Shown here: in pieces, positions 42,469 to 50,424 of the stretch
Position numbering within the stretch: position 1 is the stretch's first letter
Layout of the letters: every line of letters begins with the position of its first letter
NCBI GenBank assembly: GCA_947474365.1
Contig: CANJIU010000073.1
Span: forward strand, 1-50,424
Length of the DNA: 50,424 nt
Direction: 5' to 3'
DNA from: Opitutia bacterium
GTDB taxonomy: Bacteria; Verrucomicrobiota; Verrucomicrobiia; Opitutales; Opitutaceae
The notes under the pieces: model-generated
Databases searched by the model: none
What the model was told of the DNA's origin: nothing
Seen by the model: only the letters and a program-made list of their open reading frames with translations
Translations under genes and position numbers: made by a program

Positions 42469-43749
42469 GCTCGATTTCTCCTCACCCTCGCCGTCGTCTC
42501 GCTTTCTGTCGCGACCGCCGCGCCGGCGCCGAACGTCATTCTCATCAACTGCGACGACCTCGGCTACGGCGACACTGCCTGCTACGGCGCGAAGGATATT
42601 CGTACGCCGCACCTCGATCGGATGGCGGCCGAGGGCACGCGCTTCACGGATTTTTCCGTGACCTCGCCGCTGTGCACGCCGTCGCGCGCCGCGCTGATGA
42701 CCGGAAAGTATCCCGGCCGCGTCGGCCTCGCGATCGGGGTGCTGCGGCCCGATGCCACCCGGGGCCTCGCGACGGAGGAAGTGACCCTCGCCGAAGTCAT
42801 GAAGCCGTGCGGCTATGCCACGGGCTGCATCGGCAAGTGGCATCTGGGCTTCGTCAAAGGCATGCGCCCGATGGACCAGGGCTTCGACAGCTATTACGGC
42901 GTGCTGCACAACCTCGACAAGTTTGAGACGGTGGTTTTCGAAAAGGAAGGCGGCATGCCCGTCCTGCGGGGTGATGTCGTGGAGCAGCGCCCCGCCGTGC
43001 CGGCGGAGATGACCGCACTCTACACGAGGGAGGCGCTGGCGTTCATCGAGGCCAACCGTGCGCGTCCGTTCTTCCTCTACCTCGGTCACGCGATGCCGCA
43101 CATTCCGTTCGACGCCTCGCCGAAGTTCAAGGGCAAGTCCGCCCGTGGACTCTACGGCGATGCGGTGGAGGAACTGGATGACAGCACGGGACAGATTTTG
43201 GAGAAGCTGCGCCGGTTGGGTCTGGCGGAGAAGACGCTCGTGGTTTTCACCAGCGACAACGGACCCGAGCGCAACACGCCGGGCACGGCCGCCCCGTTGC
43301 GCGGCACGAAACATACGGTCCTCGAAGGCGGCCTGCGCGTGCCGTGCATCGCCTGGTGGCCGGGTCAGGTGCCGGCGGGCCGAGTTTGCACGGAACAGAT
43401 CTCGACCCTCGACGTGCTCCCGACGCTCGGCCGCCTCGCCGCGGCGAAGTCACTTCCGGCCGGATTGGACGGATTTGATGTAAGCCCGCTCTTGTTGGGA
43501 GAGAAGAACGCGAAATCCCCGCGCTCCACGCTCTACTCGGTATATGGCCTGAAACAGCGGCCGCTTGAGTCCATGCGCGTCAGCGCGTGGAAACTCCATC
43601 TCTCGACGCCGCCTCAACTCTACGATCTCACCCGCGATGTAGCCGAGGGCACGGATGTCGCGTCACAGCATCCCGACGTGGTTGCGCGACTCACGGCGCT
43701 TGCCCGGCAGACGCGGGACGACACCCACGCCTTCATTCCCACTCCGTAA
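42439..43749 (+). CDS. Sulfatase, arylsulfatase A-like
   Basis: 436 residues if started at TTG 42439. NVILINCDDLGYGDTACYGA opens the fold, the formylglycine Cys79 lies in LCTPSRAALMTGKYPGR, CIGKWHLGF gives the conserved Lys-x-His, and FTSDNGPE the later metal site. The signal-peptide core RFLLTLAVVSLSVATAAPAP has no ATG/GTG/TTG between it and TTG 42439. The next in-frame ATG upstream (42241) would add 66 unlikely residues and overlap the preceding gene. A GGGG run lies just before the TTG. The first ten codons therefore come from the inverted-repeat element at 42313-42468. It is followed by DUF1501 after 6 bp. Confidence 0.85.
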   Translation: MRTPRRCVPTARFLLTLAVVSLSVATAAPAPNVILINCDDLGYGDTACYGAKDIRTPHLDRMAAEGTRFTDFSVTSPLCTPSRAALMTGKYPGRVGLAIGVLRPDATRGLATEEVTLAEVMKPCGYATGCIGKWHLGFVKGMRPMDQGFDSYYGVLHNLDKFETVVFEKEGGMPVLRGDVVEQRPAVPAEMTALYTREALAFIEANRARPFFLYLGHAMPHIPFDASPKFKGKSARGLYGDAVEELDDSTGQILEKLRRLGLAEKTLVVFTSDNGPERNTPGTAAPLRGTKHTVLEGGLRVPCIAWWPGQVPAGRVCTEQISTLDVLPTLGRLAAAKSLPAGLDGFDVSPLLLGEKNAKSPRSTLYSVYGLKQRPLESMRVSAWKLHLSTPPQLYDLTRDVAEGTDVASQHPDVVARLTALARQTRDDTHAFIPTP

Positions 43750-43755
43750 GACAAC

Positions 43756-45195
43756 ATGAGCACGCCCTTTTTTCCCTGTGCCGGCGCCCGTGCGCTCCAC
43801 GCTCCGACGCGCCGCGATTTTCTCTACAGCCTCGGCACAAGCATCGGCAGCGTGGCGTTCAGCGCCCTGCTCGCCGGCCGAGCCGGCGCCGCCGAGCAGG
43901 TGGGCCCGTTCGCGCCGAAGCCCGGCCATCTTCCGGCCAAGGCGAAGAACTGCATCTTCCTCATGATGGAGGGCGGACCTTCGCACATCGACACATTCGA
44001 CCCCAAGCCGGCGCTCGCCAAACTGCACCTGCAGGAATTCACCCGCGAAGGGAAACAGAAATCCGCGATGGAAAGCGGCAAGCGCTACTTCGTGCAAAGC
44101 CCGTTCACCTTTCGCAAGGCGGGTGAATGCGGGGCCGACATGGCGACTAATTGGGAGCACCTCGCCGGTGTCGCCGATGAGCTTTGTTTCTACCGCGGCT
44201 GCCAGGTGGACAGCGTGAACCATCCGACTGCGATGTATCAGATGAACTGTGGCAACCGCTTCGGCGGCGACCCGGGGGTCGGCGCCTGGGTCAATTACGG
44301 CCTCGGCTCCCTCAATCAGGATCTCCCTGGCTTCATCGTCCTGCCGGAAGTTTCCTACCCGCAGGGCGGCGCGGCCAATTGGAGCAACGGCTATCTGCCG
44401 GCAAGTTTTCAGGGCACGCCGCTTCGCGCGAAAGGTTCTCCCATACTCGACCTCACGCCCCCCGCCGGCGTCAGCCCGGCGCGCCAGCGAAAGAATCTCG
44501 ACTTGATCGCGAAGCTCAACGCCGGTTACGCCGCCCAGCATCCCGGTTTCGACGAACTCGCCGCGCGCATGGACAACTACGAGCTCGCCTTCCGCATGCA
44601 GATGCAGGTTCCCGAGACGCTCGATCTCTCGAAGGAAGATGAGAAGACGAAGGCTCTTTACGGGATCGGCCAGGACGCCACCGACTCGTTCGGCCGCAAA
44701 TGTCTCCTTGCCCGAAAGCTCGTCGAGAAGGGCGTGCGCTTCGTGCAGCTCTACAATGGCACGTGGGACAGCCATGACTACATCGAGCGCGCCCATGGCA
44801 ATCTCGTGCGCGGGGTCGACAAGCCGATCGCCGCGCTCATCGCCGATCTCAAGCAACGCGGGCTGCTCGACAGCACCCTGATCGTCTGGTGCGGCGAGTT
44901 CGGCCGCACGCCCGACAACGGCGTGCGCGGCGGCACCGCCTATGGTCGCGACCACAATCCGAATGCGATGACCATGTGGTTTGCCGGCGGTGGGGTGAAG
45001 GCCGGGACCACGGTTGGCGCGACCGACGAGACCGGCATGAAGGCGGTCGATTGCGTGCATCACGTGCGCGACGTACATGTGACGCTCCTCCGCCTGCTCG
45101 GCCTCGACGACAACAAGCTCACGTATTACCACGCCGGTCGATTTAAGCAGCTGAGCCAGTTCGGTGGGCAGGTGATCAAGGAGATCATCGCATGA
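43756..45195 (+). CDS. DUF1501 protein, Tat-exported
   Basis: 479 residues. Twin-arginine-type leader (APTRRDFLYSLGTSIGSVAF) and the DUF1501 core: NCIFLMMEGGPSHIDTFDPK, RFVQLYNGTWDSHD, IVWCGEFGRTP and GRDHNPNAMTMWFAGGG. The fold is related to alkaline phosphatase/sulfatase enzymes, with likely metal-binding Asp and His residues in these motifs, but the activity is not established. DUF1501 genes are usually next to PSCyt1/DUF1549/DUF1553 genes; here a sulfatase gene separates them. Confidence 0.92.
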   Translation: MSTPFFPCAGARALHAPTRRDFLYSLGTSIGSVAFSALLAGRAGAAEQVGPFAPKPGHLPAKAKNCIFLMMEGGPSHIDTFDPKPALAKLHLQEFTREGKQKSAMESGKRYFVQSPFTFRKAGECGADMATNWEHLAGVADELCFYRGCQVDSVNHPTAMYQMNCGNRFGGDPGVGAWVNYGLGSLNQDLPGFIVLPEVSYPQGGAANWSNGYLPASFQGTPLRAKGSPILDLTPPAGVSPARQRKNLDLIAKLNAGYAAQHPGFDELAARMDNYELAFRMQMQVPETLDLSKEDEKTKALYGIGQDATDSFGRKCLLARKLVEKGVRFVQLYNGTWDSHDYIERAHGNLVRGVDKPIAALIADLKQRGLLDSTLIVWCGEFGRTPDNGVRGGTAYGRDHNPNAMTMWFAGGGVKAGTTVGATDETGMKAVDCVHHVRDVHVTLLRLLGLDDNKLTYYHAGRFKQLSQFGGQVIKEIIA

Positions 45196-45332
45196 TCACC
45201 CTGCGTCGGCGTGCGGTTGCCTTGGTGGATGATCCGGTGGGCGGCGTGGCGATGAAACCAGTTTCGCCCTCCCGGAAGGTGACGCGGTTTTTCGCGGCAT
45301 CGCCGGAGGCATTGTCCCTTGTGCAACCATGA
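45192..45332 (+). CDS. Possible 46-residue ORF overlapping both neighbours by ATGA
   Basis: It starts at the ATG overlapping the DUF1501 stop (ATGA at 45192-45195) and ends at the TGA overlapping the next sulfatase start (ATGA at 45329-45332). It begins MITLRRRAVALVDDPVGGVA and has no recognised domain, signal peptide or membrane segment. The double overlap is suggestive of translational coupling, but the sequence itself shows no strong coding bias. Confidence 0.3.
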   Translation: MITLRRRAVALVDDPVGGVAMKPVSPSRKVTRFFAASPEALSLVQP

Positions 45333-46852
45333 AATCACGGTCCCTTTCCCTCATTCTGTGGGCGTTGCTTCCGCTGGCGGCCGTCGGCGCCTCGGCTGCT
45401 GACCAACGCGTGCGGCCCAACGTGCTGATGATCGCGATCGATGATTTGCGACCGTCGATCGGCTGCTACGGCGATCCGAACGCGATCACGCCCCACATGG
45501 ATGCGCTCGCGGCGCGCGGGTTGCGTTTCGAGCGCGCCTATTGCCAGCAGGCGTTGTGCTCGCCCTCGCGCATTTCCCTGTTGAGCGGCCGCCGGCCGTC
45601 GACCTCCAAAATTTATTCCATCGGCCCGACGCTGCGGAGCGCAATGCCCGACATCACGACGCTGCCGCAGCATTTCAAGAACGAGGGATATTTCACCCGC
45701 AGCCTCGGCAAGGTCTATCACGTCGGCATCGACGATCCGGATTCATGGAGCGTGCCATCCTGGCAGTCGCCAAAGCCGCGCAACGGACCGGAAGGGATTC
45801 GGCAGCAAGCCGAAAGGCGCAAGGCCTACGCGGCAAAAAAAATGCAACCACCCCAAAAGGGCGAGGGCGGCATGGGCACGGCCGTGCCAGCGTTTGAGGC
45901 GCCCGACGTCGGGGATGATGACCTGAAGGATGGCGACTGTACCCGGGAGGCGATTGGGGCGTTGCGCGGCATGGCGCAGAAGCCCGGACAGCCGTTTTTT
46001 CTCGCGGTGGGTTATGCCAATCCGCACGTGCCATGGGTCGCTCCGAAAAAATACTGGGACCTCTACAATCCCGCGAAGCTGGTGATGGCGGACAACCAGT
46101 TTCTTCCGCGCGGGGCCCCTGCGTTTGCCGCGAAGTCGGGCGATGATTTCTATTGGTATTCCAACGTGCCCAAGGATCGGAAAATCACCGATGCGTTCGG
46201 CCGTCAGTGCCTGCACGGTTATCTCGCGGCGACCACCTATATCGATGCCCAGGTTGGACGCCTGCTGGCCGCGTTGGACGAGACCGGACTGGCCCGAAAC
46301 ACCATCGTCATCCTCTGGGGCGACCATGGCTACTACATGGGCGAGCACAGCTGGTGGGGCGGCAAGCACAACAACTACGAAGGCGCGACCCGTACGCTCC
46401 TGCTCTGCGCGCTGCCCGGGCAAAAAACGGCGGGGCGGAGCACGCGCGGGATCGTCGAATACGTCGACCTCTATCCGACCCTCGTCGATCTGTGCGGGCT
46501 CCCGCGACCCAGGGATTGGGCGCAGCTTGATGGCGTCAGTTTCGCCCCGCTTTTTTCGGATCCCAGCCGCGCGTGGAAGCGGGCCGCGTTCAGCGAATAT
46601 CCCAAGGGCGGCTCCGATGCCGACGGTGGACGGGCGAATTACCACGGCACCACCATGCGGACGGACCGCTATCGGTACGTCGAGTGGGTGAACGTCAAGA
46701 CCGGGGCCGTGGTCGCTCGCGAACTCTACGATCATCAGACCGACGCGCAGGAAAATGAAAACCTCGCCGGACGTCCCGAGCACGCGGCGGTCCTCGCTGA
46801 ACTCGGGGCGCAGCTCCGGGTCGGTGCCCTCGGCGCCGGGCCCGCGCCTTGA
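45329..46852 (+). CDS. Sulfatase, iduronate-2-sulfatase-like
   Basis: 507 residues with a signal peptide (SLSLILWALLPLAAVGASAA). NVLMIAIDDLRPSIGCYGD starts the fold, formylglycine Cys77 is in ALCSPSRISLLSGRRPS, then GKVYHVG, GYANPHVPWV and LWGDHGYYMGEHSWWGGKH. It resembles the 16475 sulfatase in pattern but is a separate lineage with an insert rich in lysine and glutamine near residue 165. The C-terminal sub-domain reads RYVEWVNVKTGAVVARELYD. The start is the ATG at 45329. No Shine-Dalgarno sequence is visible, consistent with coupling from upstream. Confidence 0.9.
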   Translation: MKSRSLSLILWALLPLAAVGASAADQRVRPNVLMIAIDDLRPSIGCYGDPNAITPHMDALAARGLRFERAYCQQALCSPSRISLLSGRRPSTSKIYSIGPTLRSAMPDITTLPQHFKNEGYFTRSLGKVYHVGIDDPDSWSVPSWQSPKPRNGPEGIRQQAERRKAYAAKKMQPPQKGEGGMGTAVPAFEAPDVGDDDLKDGDCTREAIGALRGMAQKPGQPFFLAVGYANPHVPWVAPKKYWDLYNPAKLVMADNQFLPRGAPAFAAKSGDDFYWYSNVPKDRKITDAFGRQCLHGYLAATTYIDAQVGRLLAALDETGLARNTIVILWGDHGYYMGEHSWWGGKHNNYEGATRTLLLCALPGQKTAGRSTRGIVEYVDLYPTLVDLCGLPRPRDWAQLDGVSFAPLFSDPSRAWKRAAFSEYPKGGSDADGGRANYHGTTMRTDRYRYVEWVNVKTGAVVARELYDHQTDAQENENLAGRPEHAAVLAELGAQLRVGALGAGPAP

Positions 46853-46989
46853 CGATGTCCATGGTACCCACTCGCGCGATGATAACACTCCTTGGGCGAT
46901 CCTCCGCCTTGCTCAGTCGGTTAGTCTTGGTTCGAGCGCTTTTTTCCTCCGCACGGGAGTACGGCGAAACGTGGAGTGCGTGGAGCCCA

Positions 46990-48522
46990 ATGCGCGTTGA
47001 TCGGGCCGCTCCGAGTGATGGCGGCCTGAGGTCACGCCGCTCCACCGGGGTTGAATGGCTCCTGCTCGGCACGTGTCTCGCTCTTTTGCTGACCGTGGTC
47101 GCGCCGCTTCCCGCGGCCGAGGGCCCGCGGCGGTCCAACGTGATATTCATCGTCGCGGACGATCTCGGTTATGGGGAGACGGGCATTCAGGGAGCAAAGG
47201 ACATTCCGACTCCCCATATCGATGGACTCGCCGCCGAGGGCGTTCGCTTCACGAACGGCTATGTCACGGCGCCCTTCTGCGCGGCCTCGCGGGCCGCGTT
47301 GATGACGGGGCGCTACCAGACGCGGTTCGGTTTCGAGTTCAATCCGATCGGCGCCAAAAACGCGGCCCCCGGGATCGGTCTGCCGCTCGGTGAACGCACG
47401 GTGGCGGAGCGTCTGCGCGAGACGGGCTATGTCACCGCCCTCGTGGGTAAGTGGCACCTCGGCGGCACGGCGGATTTTCATCCCATGCGCCGCGGCTTTG
47501 ATGAATTCTTTGGCTTCCTGCACGAAGGACACACCTACGTGCCGCTTCCCTGGTTGGGCGTGACGTCGTGGCTCCGTCGGCGGGCGCTGCCGGACAACAG
47601 CACCGGTCGCTGGACCTCGCCCGACGGGCGCGTAATTTGGAGCACGCATCTCGGCAACAATGAGCCGGACTACGATGCTGACAACCCGCTGCTGCGCGGG
47701 AGCCAGCCGGTCGACGAGAAGTCGAATCTCACGGATGCCTTCACCCGCGAAGCGCGGGACTTTATCCGGCGTCACGCGACGCAGCCGTTCTTCCTCTATC
47801 TCGCCTACAACGCGGTCCACAGCCCGATGCAGGGCGCGGACCGCTACATGGAGAAATTTCGGCATCTGCCGGACGTGCACCGGCGGATCTTTGCCGCGAT
47901 GCTGTCGCACCTCGATGACAGTGTCGGCGCGGTGCTCGGGCAGTTGCGGGAATCCGGCATCGAGCGCGACACCCTGGTGGTCTTTATCAGCGACAACGGC
48001 GGGCCGACGCGCGAACTCACGTCGAGCAACGCGCCGCTGCGGGGAGAGAAGGGGCAGTTGCTCGAGGGAGGAATTCGGGTGCCGTTCATCGTGCGGTGGC
48101 CGGGAAAATTCCCCGCCGGAAAAGTGAGCGCAACGCCGGTGATTTCGATGGACCTCACGGCGACCAGCCTGGCAGCGGCGGGCGCCAACGTGTCGTCGGG
48201 CGCCATCGACGGGATCGACCTCGCGCCGGTGTTTGCCAAGGGTGACGCGGGAACGGCAGCAGTGCGGACGTTTTTTTGGCGGGTGGGGCCGCGTCAGGCG
48301 GTGCGACAGGGGGATTGGAAACTGCTGCGGGAGCCCGCGCGCGGTGGAGGAAAGGCCGGCAAGGCTGCCAAGGGCGAGCAAGGCGGCAAGTGGCAGCTCT
48401 ACAACCTTGCCACCGACATCGGGGAGAAGACTGACCTGGCGGCGAAGGAACCGGCCCGGGTCGCCGAACTCGCGGCAAAGTGGGACCAGTGGAACGCGCA
48501 ACAAATCGAGCCGCGTTGGTAA
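46990..48522 (+). CDS. Sulfatase, arylsulfatase A-like, with CAASR active-site motif
   Basis: 510 residues from ATG 46990. VIFIVADDLGYGETGIQGA, then formylglycine Cys97 in APFCAASRAALMTGRYQTR, GKWHLGG, YNAVHSPMQ and FISDNGGPTRE. The active site reads C-x-A-x-R instead of the usual C-x-P-x-R. The start is uncertain: the frame is open to 46849, and ATG 46855 would add an arginine-rich hydrophobic stretch. ATG 46990 gives an arginine-rich n-region, the core WLLLGTCLALLLTVVAPL and a plausible cleavage site. A Gly/Lys-rich stretch near residues 450-465 (GGGKAGKAAKGEQGG) looks like a flexible loop. Confidence 0.85.
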   Translation: MRVDRAAPSDGGLRSRRSTGVEWLLLGTCLALLLTVVAPLPAAEGPRRSNVIFIVADDLGYGETGIQGAKDIPTPHIDGLAAEGVRFTNGYVTAPFCAASRAALMTGRYQTRFGFEFNPIGAKNAAPGIGLPLGERTVAERLRETGYVTALVGKWHLGGTADFHPMRRGFDEFFGFLHEGHTYVPLPWLGVTSWLRRRALPDNSTGRWTSPDGRVIWSTHLGNNEPDYDADNPLLRGSQPVDEKSNLTDAFTREARDFIRRHATQPFFLYLAYNAVHSPMQGADRYMEKFRHLPDVHRRIFAAMLSHLDDSVGAVLGQLRESGIERDTLVVFISDNGGPTRELTSSNAPLRGEKGQLLEGGIRVPFIVRWPGKFPAGKVSATPVISMDLTATSLAAAGANVSSGAIDGIDLAPVFAKGDAGTAAVRTFFWRVGPRQAVRQGDWKLLREPARGGGKAGKAAKGEQGGKWQLYNLATDIGEKTDLAAKEPARVAELAAKWDQWNAQQIEPRW

Positions 48523-48563
48523 TCCCCGGCGCGTGGCAGGGCGCAGCTCAATTTCTGAATCCT

Positions 48564-48589
48564 GGGGACGCGACGCCCTCGTCGCGTGG
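48564..48589. repeat. REP-like palindrome, single copy
   Basis: Identical to 13451-13476 over 26 bp, and also shares the upstream GCGCAGCTCAATTTCT (48541-48556) with the 13427-13442 region. It lies in the 224-bp gap between two sulfatase genes and could form a hairpin in the mRNA. Confidence 0.8.
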
Positions 48590-48746
48590 ATTGAAATCGC
48601 GACCGGCCTCGCGGCCCCCGTTTATCAAGATGGTCTTCGATGGCATTTTCCTTTTCTCCCCAAAAACGGAGACGCTCGTGGGCGATCACTTTCCGCGGAA
48701 TTTTCCGTGACTCGGCCGGACGGTCGGCAATCGTGCTCGCCTCCCC

Positions 48747-50246
48747 ATGAGACTTTATCCCCGGTTTCTGCTTCTTTTCGCCGCCGTTTTTCTGGGCCGG
48801 TCAATCCCGTGTCAGGCGGCGGGCGCGGCCAGCGCCAAGCCCAACGTTCTCCTGATCATCGTCGACGATCTCAACGACTGGGTCAGCCCGCTCGGCGGGC
48901 ATCCGCTTGCAAAGACGCCGTACCTCGACGCGCTGGCGCGCCGTGGCACGACGTTTCTCAACGGACATGCCCAGGCGCCGTTGTGCAATCCGTCGCGCAC
49001 GAGTTTCCTGATGGGACTGCGGCCGAGCACGACGGGCGTTCATGGACTTGCCCCTTCCATTCGTACGCTCGCGGAGTGGCGCGACCGTCCCTCCATTCCG
49101 CAATTTTTTCATCAGAACGGCTACCGCACGCTGAGCGTAGGCAAGGTCTGGCACGCGATTCCCGCCGCGACGCGCGCGAATGAATTCGATTTGATGGGAG
49201 CGGCGGGCGGCGTCGGGGTCCGGCCGCCGGCGAAGCTCATCGGTCCCACTCCTGGTGGAAACAATCCGCTGATGGACTGGGGAACGTTCCCTCATCGCGA
49301 CGAAGACAAGGGCGATTGGAAGGTGGCGGACTGGGCGTGCGAACAACTGGCGACAGCCGCGGCGGACAAGCCGCTGTTCCTGAGTGTCGGTTTCGCGCTG
49401 CCGCACGTGCCATGTTACGTCACGCAGAAATGGATGGATCTCTACCCGGACGACGACCGGGTGCTGCCGCCGATCCGCCCTGCCGAGCGCTCGACCACGC
49501 CGCAATTTTCCTGGTTCCTCCATTGGTCGCTGCCCGAGCCGCGTTTGTCGTGGTTGCAGGAGCACAAGCAGTGGCGGAATCTCGCGCGCAGTTATCTGGC
49601 GAGCATCAGTTTTGTGGATTCGCAGATCGGTCGCGTGCTTGACGCGCTCGAAAAATCCGGACGCCGTGACAACACCATCGTCGTGCTGGCGGGTGACCAT
49701 GGCTATCACATCGGCGAGAAGGAAATCAGCGGCAAGAACACGCTCTGGGAGCGCTCGACCCGGGTGCCGTTCTTTTTTGCCGGTCCCGGGGTGGGCGCCG
49801 GCGGCCGCGTCAACCGGCCGGCCGAATTGCTCGACATTTATCCGACGCTCGCCGCGCTGGCGGGTCTGTCCGCTCCGGCCGGACTTGAGGGCATCAGCCT
49901 TGCTCCCCAACTGAAGGATCCGATGGCGCCGCGCGAGCGCCCGGCGATTACGACCCACAATCAGGGGAATCACGCGGTGCGCAGCGAGCGTTGGCGCTAC
50001 ATTCACTATGCGGACGGGACGGAGGAACTCTACGATCTGGTGGCGGATCCGCACGAGTGGAACAACTTGGCGGCGCAACCGAAGTCGGCGGCCGTTTTGG
50101 CCGAGCACCGGAAATGGCTGCCCAAGGTCGATGTTCCGGCCGCGCCCGGCAGCGCGAATCGGGTTCTTACCTACAATCCGGCCACGAAGGCGCTCACCTG
50201 GGAAGGCAAGGCCTTCAAGGCGAATGATCCCGTGCCGGACCGCTGA
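48747..50246 (+). CDS. Sulfatase, family S1
   Basis: 499 residues with a signal peptide (RFLLLFAAVFLGRSIPCQAA). NVLLIIVDDLNDWVSPLGGH, then formylglycine Cys80 in PLCNPSRTSFLMGLRPSTTG, VGKVWHAI, GFALPHVPCYV, LAGDHGYHIGEKEISGKNTL and WERSTRVPFF. The C-terminal part contains IHYADGTEELYDLVADPHEW. It has the general pattern of iduronate-2-sulfatase-like enzymes but is distinct from the two others of that type here. The start is the ATG at 48747, preceded by a C-rich leader with no Shine-Dalgarno sequence. It is the last complete gene in the window. Confidence 0.9.
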   Translation: MRLYPRFLLLFAAVFLGRSIPCQAAGAASAKPNVLLIIVDDLNDWVSPLGGHPLAKTPYLDALARRGTTFLNGHAQAPLCNPSRTSFLMGLRPSTTGVHGLAPSIRTLAEWRDRPSIPQFFHQNGYRTLSVGKVWHAIPAATRANEFDLMGAAGGVGVRPPAKLIGPTPGGNNPLMDWGTFPHRDEDKGDWKVADWACEQLATAAADKPLFLSVGFALPHVPCYVTQKWMDLYPDDDRVLPPIRPAERSTTPQFSWFLHWSLPEPRLSWLQEHKQWRNLARSYLASISFVDSQIGRVLDALEKSGRRDNTIVVLAGDHGYHIGEKEISGKNTLWERSTRVPFFFAGPGVGAGGRVNRPAELLDIYPTLAALAGLSAPAGLEGISLAPQLKDPMAPRERPAITTHNQGNHAVRSERWRYIHYADGTEELYDLVADPHEWNNLAAQPKSAAVLAEHRKWLPKVDVPAAPGSANRVLTYNPATKALTWEGKAFKANDPVPDR

Positions 50247-50292
50247 GAAAAATTCCGCAGGGTTCGGCTTTCGCCCGGGAGGTCCAGACAGA

Positions 50293-50343
50293 TCCTGACC
50301 CACCTGGGCGTCGAGAAGGACAGGTGGCAGGAGAAGGATTTTT
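50293..50343 (+). terminator. Possible Rho-independent terminator after the last sulfatase
   Basis: Arms TCCTG-AC-CCACCTG (50293-50306) and CAGGTGGCAGGA (50321-50332) pair with a 2-nt bulge around a 14-nt loop, and a run of five T follows at 50339-50343. The T run is displaced by six bases from the stem, so this is a weak call. Confidence 0.35.
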
Positions 50344-50424
50344 GGGCTGAGAAGAGGAGAGCGTAGGGCGAGGAGATCAGCCGGGGCGAGGTTGCCGCGA
50401 GAGCGATTCTTGCGAGCGAAGTTG

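Noticed and set aside
18973..50246. Bacteroidetes-type polysaccharide utilisation locus with SusC/SusD
   Set aside because: TonB receptors are present but no SusD-like lipoprotein was found.

Overview
The window reads as high-GC chromosomal DNA of a Verrucomicrobiota bacterium, most likely of the Opitutaceae. This rests on protein families rather than on a marker gene: TonB-dependent receptors whose mature N-termini carry a V-x-LSPF-x-V...D-x-GY motif and which have no SusD partner; planctomycete/verrucomicrobial-type cytochromes (PSCyt1/DUF1549/DUF1553 and HEAT-cytochrome dehydrogenase-like proteins); a DUF1501 protein; DUF1080; many sulfatases; and a giant protein ending in an HSAD...EDGFAPGP tail. 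No rRNA, tRNA or CRISPR array was seen.

Region 1 (1-11271) is the 3' part of one enormous secreted-protein gene whose start lies left of the window. It is a chain of beta-propeller, immunoglobulin-like, FGE-sulfatase-like, cohesin-like, RCC1, cadherin-like and Calx-beta modules ending in an EF-hand/dockerin-like tail. One block (six NHL repeats, putative-Ig, FGE-like domain) is present twice.

Region 2 (11272-16349) is degraded and repeat-rich. It holds a LuxR-type regulator with an unclear start, a small XRE-type regulator, a broken YcaQ-like winged-helix gene, about 0.8 kb of non-coding DNA with an 11-bp-periodic operator-like array and two inverted-repeat elements, a hybrid histidine kinase cut off at its H-box, and a Tat-exported epoxide-hydrolase-like enzyme.

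Region 3 (16475-50246) looks like a carbohydrate-utilisation region. After one sulfatase and a reverse-strand AraC regulator, all genes from 18973 onward lie on the plus strand, often with short gaps or ATGA overlaps. In order: TIM-barrel isomerase, deoC, TonB receptor, DUF5060/DUF4038 glycosidase, TonB receptor, DUF1080, di-haem cytochrome c, HEAT-cytochrome dehydrogenase-like protein, Tat TIM-barrel, TonB receptor, PhyH-type dioxygenase, Tat Gfo/Idh/MocA oxidoreductase, PSCyt1/DUF1549/DUF1553 protein, sulfatase, DUF1501, a possible 46-residue ORF, and three more sulfatases. A working model is that sulfated glycans are desulfated and cut in the envelope, imported by TonB receptors, and partly processed by exported oxidoreductase/keto-sugar enzymes that could pass electrons to c-type cytochromes. 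The substrate cannot be read from the sequence.

Two general points. Most starts lack a Shine-Dalgarno sequence and follow pyrimidine-rich leaders. Short palindromic and inverted-repeat elements recur between genes, and one of them appears to supply the start codon of a sulfatase gene.
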